This document shows, piece by piece, positions 58,423 to 64,000 of a DNA stretch of 64,000 bases; position 1 is the first letter of the stretch; each line of letters opens with the position of its first letter. A model generated the notes under the pieces. That model was not told the DNA's origin, did no database searches, and saw nothing but the letters and a program-made list of their open reading frames with translations. The position numbers were made by a program, and so were the translations under genes. The DNA comes from an uncultured Erythrobacter sp. (GTDB taxonomy: Bacteria; Pseudomonadota; Alphaproteobacteria; Sphingomonadales; Sphingomonadaceae), in assembly GCA_947495555.1 (NCBI GenBank), contig CANLZI010000001.1, forward strand, positions 2,084,861 to 2,148,860, written 5' to 3'.

Positions 58423-59282
58423 CTCAAGCGATGAATGCCTTGGTTTTGACCTTGTCCTGCTCTGATAGGCTGGGAATCACCGCCCGCGTCTCGACATTCC
58501 TGTCGGACAGAGGCTGCAACATTCTTGAAGCCCAGCAGTTTAACGATCAATCTACGGATGCCTTTTTCATGCGGGTCGAGTTTGACCCAGGTGCGCTCAG
58601 CAGCGACAAAATTCGGTCTGATTTTTCCGGTCTTGCGAATGAAATGGGCATGAATTGGAAGGTGGCTCAGGCCAATCGATCACGTCGCGTATTGATCTTG
58701 GTCAGCAAATTTGATCACTGTCTTGCGGACTTGCTCTATCGCTGGCGGATTGGCGAACTGGCGATGGAGCCGGTGGCCATCATATCCAACCACCCGCGCG
58801 AGGCGATTGATTCCACTGACATTGGCGATGTGCCTTTTTATCATTTGCCGATCACGCCCGAGACCAAGGCAGAGCAAGAGGCGCAGGTTCGAGCAATCGC
58901 AGAAGAATGTGATGCAGAATTGATCGTGCTGGCGCGCTATATGCAAATCCTGTCAGACGAGCAGACCGCATATTTCTCAGGTCGTTGCATCAACATTCAT
59001 CATAGCTTCTTGCCCGGTTTTAAGGGAGCAAAGCCCTATCACCAGGCGCATCAGCGCGGGGTCAAGATGATTGGTGCAACCGCCCATTATGTTACCACCG
59101 ATTTGGATGAAGGCCCGATTATCCATCAGGACGTCGAGCCGATCACCCATGCAGACAGTCCCGAGCAATTGGTCCGGAAGGGGCGCGATATTGAACGCCG
59201 CGTTTTGGCCGAGGCTGTTCGGCTGCATATTGCCGAGCGTGTGTTAATCAGTGCAGGGCGGACCATAGTATTTAACGGGTAG
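58419..59282 (+). CDS. purU: Formyltetrahydrofolate deformylase
   Basis: Releases formate from 10-formyltetrahydrofolate and helps balance one-carbon pools. The 287-residue protein has an N-terminal ACT domain (LTLSCSDRLGITARVSTFL) and a formyltransferase-type domain with HHSFLPGFKGAKPYHQAH and TTDLDEGPIIHQDVE. The GTG at 58419 overlaps the previous stop; ATG at 58431 is an alternative start. Confidence 0.94.
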   Translation: MTQAMNALVLTLSCSDRLGITARVSTFLSDRGCNILEAQQFNDQSTDAFFMRVEFDPGALSSDKIRSDFSGLANEMGMNWKVAQANRSRRVLILVSKFDHCLADLLYRWRIGELAMEPVAIISNHPREAIDSTDIGDVPFYHLPITPETKAEQEAQVRAIAEECDAELIVLARYMQILSDEQTAYFSGRCINIHHSFLPGFKGAKPYHQAHQRGVKMIGATAHYVTTDLDEGPIIHQDVEPITHADSPEQLVRKGRDIERRVLAEAVRLHIAERVLISAGRTIVFNG

Positions 59283-59308
59283 GCTGCAATTGATCAGGAG
59301 CGAGCCAC

Positions 59309-59710
59309 ATGATTGTTGAACGGTTGGATCACGTAAACATCATTACAGATCGGTTGGATGAAACCGCCCGCTTCTATGCAGAATTGCTCGATCTGGAAGC
59401 GCGCGATGGCCCACCTCCACTAGAGCCGGATCAGGTGCGCTGGATGTATGATTCATCCGATCAAGCGATCTTGCATCTCAATTCGATTGACTGTCCGCGC
59501 CAATATGACCGCAAGGTTGCCCCCGGAGCAGAAACGGGTGCCATTCACCATGTGGCGCTGCGGTGTGGCGATTTTGACGAGGTTAGAGATCGGCTGGATG
59601 CGCGCGGCGCCGATTATTCAATCAATGATCTATCCACGATCGGATTGAAGCAGATTTTCACCGCCGATCCGAACAATGTTCTGCTGGAGCTGAATTTCTT
59701 CTCGGCTTAG
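59309..59710 (+). CDS. VOC-family (glyoxalase-like) protein
   Basis: A 133-residue protein with the paired beta-alpha-beta units of the vicinal-oxygen-chelate fold. Likely metal ligands are His in LDHVNIITDRL, His in IHHVALRC and Glu in VLLELNFF. It may be a dioxygenase or lyase. The substrate is unknown. It is 26 bases after purU on the same strand. Confidence 0.87.
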   Translation: MIVERLDHVNIITDRLDETARFYAELLDLEARDGPPPLEPDQVRWMYDSSDQAILHLNSIDCPRQYDRKVAPGAETGAIHHVALRCGDFDEVRDRLDARGADYSINDLSTIGLKQIFTADPNNVLLELNFFSA

Positions 59711-59742
59711 CGTCCCTTCCACCCTGATCAGGAGATACCCCT

Positions 59743-60624
59743 ATGTGCGACGAAAAGCAGCTGGAGACCTGGGCTAAGGATCGCCTCTCTCGCCGCCAAT
59801 TTGGTGTCGCCGCTGGGGCAGCCTCTCTTGCAGCGTGTATACCGGCTGAGCAAAATTTGGCTGAAGAGAATTCAGGCTCCGATGCAGGATTAGCCGGAAA
59901 GGCAGTCTCTTTCGAAACGGAAGATGGGACGATGGACGCGCTGTTCTTTGCTGCTTCTGGAGGCAGCGCAGCCCCCGGCGTGATCCACTGGCCCGATATC
60001 GCCGGGATCCGTGCCTCTCACATCAACATGGCGCAGCACACCGCAAGCGATGGTTATGCGGTGCTCCTGGTCAATCCCTATTACCGTGACGCGCAAGGCG
60101 TAATCTGGCCAGACTTTGCCAGTTTTGCCGATGGCGGCTGGGATCGCGCGCGGGCCATGCGCGGCAAATTGTCCTCCGATGCGATTGGCCGGGATGCAGC
60201 GGCGATTGTCGCCTGGCTTGACCAGCAGGCCGAGGTCGACAGTGCGCGCGGCATAGGGGCCGAAGGCTATTGCATGGGCGGACCCTTTACCGTCTATTCC
60301 GCGCATAGCGTGCCCAGCCGGGTCAAGGCTGCGGCCAGTTTTCATGGTGGCGGCCTGGTGCGCGACGATGCGGCCAGTCCGCACCGTCTGTTGGCTGAAA
60401 CGCAGACACAATATCTGTTCGCCATCGCAAAGGACGATGATGCCAAAGCGCCCGATGACAAGAATGCACTGCGCGAGGCTACGGATGCAGCCAGTGTCCG
60501 GGCGGTAGTAGAGGTGTTTGATGGCGACCACGGCTGGACCGTTCCGGACAGCCCATCCTATGCCAAGGCGGCTGCGGAGAGAGCCTATGCGGCCAAGCTC
60601 TCTTTGTACGAAAGCGCGCTATAG
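59743..60624 (+). CDS. Tat-exported dienelactone-hydrolase-like lipoprotein
   Basis: The 293-residue alpha/beta hydrolase has a Tat signal SRRQF followed by a short hydrophobic stretch and the lipobox LAAC near residue 32. It is therefore probably a folded lipoprotein exported by Tat. The DLH triad is visible: Cys in EGYCMGGPF, Asp in AKDDDAK and His in DGDHGW. The substrate is unknown. Promoter-like palindromes lie downstream, before the SPFH gene. Confidence 0.87.
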   Translation: MCDEKQLETWAKDRLSRRQFGVAAGAASLAACIPAEQNLAEENSGSDAGLAGKAVSFETEDGTMDALFFAASGGSAAPGVIHWPDIAGIRASHINMAQHTASDGYAVLLVNPYYRDAQGVIWPDFASFADGGWDRARAMRGKLSSDAIGRDAAAIVAWLDQQAEVDSARGIGAEGYCMGGPFTVYSAHSVPSRVKAAASFHGGGLVRDDAASPHRLLAETQTQYLFAIAKDDDAKAPDDKNALREATDAASVRAVVEVFDGDHGWTVPDSPSYAKAAAERAYAAKLSLYESAL

Positions 60625-60778
60625 TCGGGACACAAAGGCTATATAGCCTGCCCCTTACAGGCCAATATATTCGCGGCCATTGCCATGGCCAGCATTGCTA
60701 ACAGCCGCCCGCTTTCACTTTGACCCACGGTCAAGTCCGGCTACACTGCTGAAATTCTGGAATTTGAGGGAAATTGCG

Positions 60779-61768
60779 ATGGAATATGCTTTAATCGGTC
60801 TGCTGTTCTTGCTGGTCGTGTTTATGTTGCTCGCCGTGCGGGTTGTGAAGCAGGGCTTCGTTTATACCATCGAACGGCTGGGCAAGTTTACCCTGGCAGC
60901 AGAACCCGGCCTGCACATCATCATCCCGTTCATCGACCGGGTTGGCCGCAAGGTGAATGTGATGGAGCAAGTGCTCGACATTCCAGGCCAAGAAATCATC
61001 ACCGCAGATAACGCCATGGTTGGTGTAGATGCCGTGGTATTCTTCCAAGTGCTCGACGCAGGTAAGGCCGCCTATGAAGTGGCCAATTTATACGCTGCGA
61101 TTATGGCGCTCACCACCACCAATCTGCGGACAGTGATGGGTTCTATGGACCTTGATGGTACGCTGTCCAAGCGCGACGAGATCAACGCCCGGCTGTTGTC
61201 GGTGGTTGACCACGCAACCTCGCCTTGGGGGGTCAAAATCACCCGGGTAGAGATCAAGGATATTCGTCCACCGATCGATATTTCCGAAGCTATGGCGCGT
61301 CAGATGAAGGCAGAGCGGCTGAAGCGTGCCGAAATTCTGGAAGCCGAAGGCGATCGTGCCTCCAACATTCTGCGCGCAGAAGGTGACAAGCAGTCCGCCA
61401 TCCTCAAGGCAGAAGGCACAAGAGAGGCTGCATTCCGCGATGCCGAGGCGCGCGAACGGGCGGCTGAAGCTGAGGCGAAAGCAACCCAAATGGTCTCCGA
61501 CGCTATTTCCGCATCGGGTAATCAGGCGATCAACTACTTCATCGCTCAGGAATACACCAAAGCGGTAGCGAAATTTGCTGACAGCCCTAATGCCAAGACC
61601 ATCCTGTTCCCGGTTGAAGCAACGCAGCTGATCGGATCGCTTGGCGGCATTGGCGAGCTGTTAGGCGATGCGCTCAAGCCGGCTGAAGGTAACGTCACCG
61701 CCCGATCGGGTACGCCTGTCCCCAAAGGCCGCGTTCGCGCCAGCGTGCCGCGCTCTGGCGACAGCTGA
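60779..61768 (+). CDS. SPFH/band-7 (stomatin-like) membrane protein
   Basis: A 329-residue protein with one N-terminal membrane helix, the SPFH domain (YTIERLGKFTLAAEPGLHIIIPF) and a coiled coil rich in Glu/Ala/Arg (AERLKRAEILEAEGDRASNI). It probably forms large ring scaffolds in the inner membrane, with the partner encoded next to it. The ATG at 60779 follows GAGGG. The stop TGA shares one base with the next ATG. Confidence 0.93.
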   Translation: MEYALIGLLFLLVVFMLLAVRVVKQGFVYTIERLGKFTLAAEPGLHIIIPFIDRVGRKVNVMEQVLDIPGQEIITADNAMVGVDAVVFFQVLDAGKAAYEVANLYAAIMALTTTNLRTVMGSMDLDGTLSKRDEINARLLSVVDHATSPWGVKITRVEIKDIRPPIDISEAMARQMKAERLKRAEILEAEGDRASNILRAEGDKQSAILKAEGTREAAFRDAEARERAAEAEAKATQMVSDAISASGNQAINYFIAQEYTKAVAKFADSPNAKTILFPVEATQLIGSLGGIGELLGDALKPAEGNVTARSGTPVPKGRVRASVPRSGDS

Positions 61769-62271
61769 TGGACGGTTTCGACAGCTTGGACCCACATTGG
61801 GCATGGGTCGTCATCGGCTTGGTGCTTGCCGCGCTCGAAATGCTGGTGCCAGGGGTCTATCTTATCTGGTTGGCGGTTGCCGCGCTGATTACAGGGGCGC
61901 TGACATTCGGGCTCGGATTGGGACTGCCTGCGCAAGTCATCGTGTTTGCCTCACTCGCGCTCATCTCTGCCTTCAGTGCACGCCGTTTCTTGCGCGATTC
62001 TCCGATCGTCAGCTCAGACCCGCTGATGAACCAGCGCGGGTCGCGGATGATCGGTCAGATCGCTATTATCACGCAAGCGTTTGACGGCGGCACCGGCCGG
62101 GTCAAATTCGGCGATAGCGAATGGCTGGCGCGGGGCCCCGATGGTATCGAGGGAGACAAAGTTCGCGTCACGGGCAGCGAAGGGGCGATCTTGTTGGTTG
62201 AGCCGGTGAACATGTTGCCGCCCGCAGAAGGCGAGACCTCGGCAGACGCAGAGGCGCAACCCGAGGCTTAG
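61768..62271 (+). CDS. NfeD-like membrane protein
   Basis: A 167-residue protein with two or three membrane helices and a C-terminal OB-fold-like domain (LMNQRGSRMIGQIAIITQAF, GEWLA-type region). It is the usual partner of SPFH proteins. Translation is coupled to the upstream gene. The TAG stop overlaps the TAA stop of the convergent gene. Confidence 0.9.
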   Translation: MDGFDSLDPHWAWVVIGLVLAALEMLVPGVYLIWLAVAALITGALTFGLGLGLPAQVIVFASLALISAFSARRFLRDSPIVSSDPLMNQRGSRMIGQIAIITQAFDGGTGRVKFGDSEWLARGPDGIEGDKVRVTGSEGAILLVEPVNMLPPAEGETSADAEAQPEA

Positions 62272-63221
62272 CCTGTTGTGCGCATATTGGGCGGACCAAA
62301 GCGGCCGTGCTTGCGATAGCGCACCATCCATTTGTCCAGGAACAGGCCAAGCGGCTTGGGCTCGATCCCTAATTTGTCAAACCCGGGATAGGCGCCCGAC
62401 GCGCAATTGCCTTCTTTTAGCATGACCCATTGATCGCGATTGATCGGCGTTAGCGGCAAAGCGGCAAAAATGGCCGATGCGGTGTCCGGCACAGGCAGGA
62501 AGGTTCGCTTGCGCCCCTGAGCTTTGGCAATCCGCTGATTGAATTCCATCATGGTCATCACTTCAGGACCGCCCAGTTCATACGTCTTGCCACCGTGCTT
62601 TTCCGGATCGGACAAGGCCGTGGCAATCGCTTCGGCAACATCATCGACAAATGCGGGCTGCAGCGGCGATTCCGGCCCGAACACAGGCAATAGGGGAGAC
62701 ATCTGCACCAAACCTGCGAATAGATTGACGAAATTGTCATTCTCACCAAACAGCGCCGATGGCCGCAAGATCGTGGCCTGAGGGAAATGCTTGCGGACCA
62801 GCTCCTCACCATGGGCGTTGGCACGGGCATAGCTGGAAGCGGACTCCGCACTGGCACCGATGGCGCTGATATGGACCAGCGTGCTTACACCCGCCTCTTT
62901 CGCCGCCGCTGCCGTGTCGCCTGCCGCATCACCCATCAACTTCATCAGATCGCCGCCAAAACTGCCGACCAGATTGGCCACTGCATCGGCGCCATGCAGT
63001 GCAGCGCGAACCTGGTCCGGATTGGCGATATCGCAGCGAACAAACTGGATCTGGCCCAGATTGGCGAGCGGTTTAAGCTTGTGGCTACGTTCTGGATTAC
63101 GGCTGGCGATACGCAGACGCGCACCGCGCTCCAGCAGGGCCTGCGCCAAATAATCGCCCAAAAATCCGCTTCCGCCAAAAACGGTCACAAGCTTGTCTGT
63201 CAGGGGTGCTGTTTTGGCCAT
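62268..63221 (-). CDS. NDUFA9-like NAD(P)-binding protein
   Basis: A 317-residue Rossmann-fold protein with VTVFGGSGFLGDYLAQALLERGA at the start. It belongs to the atypical short-chain dehydrogenase group related to complex I subunit NDUFA9, in which many members have lost the catalytic Tyr-Lys. SYARANAHGEELV is near the expected place here, with YARAN replacing a YxxxK motif. It may serve complex I assembly or quinone work; this is family knowledge. Confidence 0.85.
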   Translation of the reverse strand: MAKTAPLTDKLVTVFGGSGFLGDYLAQALLERGARLRIASRNPERSHKLKPLANLGQIQFVRCDIANPDQVRAALHGADAVANLVGSFGGDLMKLMGDAAGDTAAAAKEAGVSTLVHISAIGASAESASSYARANAHGEELVRKHFPQATILRPSALFGENDNFVNLFAGLVQMSPLLPVFGPESPLQPAFVDDVAEAIATALSDPEKHGGKTYELGGPEVMTMMEFNQRIAKAQGRKRTFLPVPDTASAIFAALPLTPINRDQWVMLKEGNCASGAYPGFDKLGIEPKPLGLFLDKWMVRYRKHGRFGPPNMRTTG

Positions 63222-63413
63222 AATGTTTCTCGTAAATGGGCTGGATCGTGTTGGGGACGCATTGCCGCAATGCCGGCACATCTGCAAGCATTCCAATATG
63301 GGGTTGCCGGGAATTGAAATCATCTGATGACAAGCGTTGACAGGCAGAGCCGTCCACCGCTATTGGCCCGCGCCTACCGCGGTAAGATCTTTGGATGATC
63401 TGACTGCTCCCGT

Positions 63414-63500
63414 GCCCAGATGGCGGAATTGGTAGACGCGCTAGCTTCAGGTGCTAGTATTCGCAAGGATGTGGAGGTTCGAGTCCTCTTCTGGGCACCA
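63414..63500 (+). tRNA. tRNA-Leu (anticodon CAG)
   Basis: An 87-base tRNA with acceptor stem GCCCAGA/TCTGGGC, an anticodon loop TTCAGGT giving CAG, a long variable arm as in tRNA-Leu, the TTCGAGT T-loop and an encoded CCA end. It decodes CTG, and it borders an integrase gene. Confidence 0.96.
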
Positions 63501-63513
63501 AATCCTAAATTTC

Positions 63514-63542
63514 TACCCGGTGTTTTGAGGCCGGGCTTTTTG
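63514..63542 (+). terminator. Terminator of tRNA-Leu
   Basis: CCCGG/CCGGG stem (63516-63520 with 63531-63535) followed by CTTTTT, just after the tRNA. Confidence 0.6.
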
Positions 63543-63598
63543 GTCCCCCTTCTGGCCCCCCTTTCGAGTTCGAAATCAGAACTGGAGGGATTGATCAG

Positions 63599-64000
63599 CT
63601 ATTTGCTGTATTGATCTGCACCAAGGAATTTTTCCCAGCTTTCGAGCAAATGGCGGCGCTTCTCAAGACGATCGGATCGCTGATAAGCAGCGACCACTCC
63701 CCGATCAACATTGTGTCCGAGGGCGCTCTCTTTGATCTCGAACGCATAGTCCGTTTGCTCTTCGGCCCAAGTCCGAAAAGCAGCACGAAACCCATGCGGT
63801 CGGGCGACTAGACCTTGGCGTTTCATAAGCTTCGACATAGCCATGTCGGACAAGGGCTTGCTTCTAACCGAAATAAAGAAATAGGCGTTTGGCGACACCG
63901 CGCGAGCCTTGTTTAACACTGCCTGCGCCGAATCCGTCAGTGGTATTCGGAAGGCTCGACCAGACTTCGTCCTTTCACCTGGGAGGATCCACAAATTAGC
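63599..64000 (-). CDS. Tyrosine integrase, C-terminal part, cut by the window end
   Basis: The last 133 or so residues of a site-specific tyrosine recombinase, with the N-terminus outside the window. The catalytic domain shows the strand motif RTKSGRAFRIPLT, the H-x-x-R box HGFRAAFRTWAEE, the second His in ALGHNVDRG and the nucleophile Tyr in AAYQRSDRLEKR. The first active-site Arg lies outside. The frame is open to the window edge and runs toward the tRNA-Leu, the typical place for P4-type integrases. It probably integrated an element into the tRNA 3' end. Confidence 0.9.
   Translation of the reverse strand, partial: ANLWILPGERTKSGRAFRIPLTDSAQAVLNKARAVSPNAYFFISVRSKPLSDMAMSKLMKRQGLVARPHGFRAAFRTWAEEQTDYAFEIKESALGHNVDRGVVAAYQRSDRLEKRRHLLESWEKFLGADQYSK

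Overview
The window is 64 kb of core chromosome from an alphaproteobacterium. It is most likely a member of the Sphingomonadales and probably Erythrobacteraceae. That placement is my inference from gene content and order (hisS-prfA-prmC-DUF4167, pyk-DUF1244-DUF2312/GapR, ubiG beside lysC, SPFH-NfeD), moderate GC, many GTG/TTG starts and many lipoboxes. No rRNA, CRISPR array or insertion sequence was seen. The only mobile DNA is at the extreme right end.

Layout. 1-6.8 kb: hisS (5' truncated), prfA, prmC, a DUF4167 protein, lnt and metK, all rightward. 6.8-10.2 kb: a leftward scoA / HAD-like lipoprotein / scoB / CaiB-type CoA-transferase operon. 10.2-10.8 kb: a 600-bp gene-free stretch with a candidate small RNA and a cluster of inverted repeats in front of a CDC48-like double AAA+ ATPase. 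13-22 kb: mscS, a CHASE3/HWE histidine kinase, polA, an Ala/Glu-rich lipoprotein, a divergent class A beta-lactamase and a DUF885 lipoprotein. 22.4-25 kb: a small lipoprotein facing groES-groEL, which carries a CIRCE element. 25-31 kb: MATE exporter, PagL-like protein, exported arginine-deiminase-like enzyme and a DUF305/LVIVD secreted protein. 31.3-32.6 kb: rplJ-rplL leftward. 32.6-34.7 kb: a lipoprotein hydrolase, then a compact operon of a 42-residue peptide, a DUF2975 membrane protein and a YozG-like regulator with a visible promoter and operator. 35-43.7 kb: rpoB-rpoC rightward. 43.8-46.3 kb: an unknown protein, gltX and a PilZ protein. 46.4-49 kb: pyk-doxX leftward, DUF1244 and gapR rightward. 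49-55.3 kb: YbjQ, CPBP protease, yebC, ruvC, an ArsC-like protein, glpQ, ubiG and lysC. 55.4-57.4 kb: a PilZ-HTH fusion followed by a PAS-GGDEF protein with a destroyed active site. 57.4-63.2 kb: nitronate-monooxygenase-like protein, purU, VOC protein, Tat-exported dienelactone-hydrolase-like protein, SPFH-NfeD pair and an NDUFA9-like oxidoreductase. 63.4-64 kb: tRNA-Leu(CAG) and the C-terminal part of a tyrosine integrase, the edge of an island that continues outside the window.

How the genes work together. Translation and transcription core genes dominate (hisS, prfA/prmC, rplJL, rpoBC, gltX). They are mixed with cell-envelope functions (lnt, many lipoproteins, MATE, PagL-like). scoAB plus a CaiB-type transferase suggest ketone-body or acyl-CoA handling. 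The PilZ-HTH fusion and pseudo-GGDEF pair look like a c-di-GMP-linked regulatory module with an unconventional output. The most promising lesser-known items are this pair, the peptide-DUF2975-YozG operon with its operator, the HAD lipoprotein inside the sco operon, the inverted-repeat leader of the CDC48-like gene, the candidate sRNA, and the beta-lactamase with a rebuilt omega loop.
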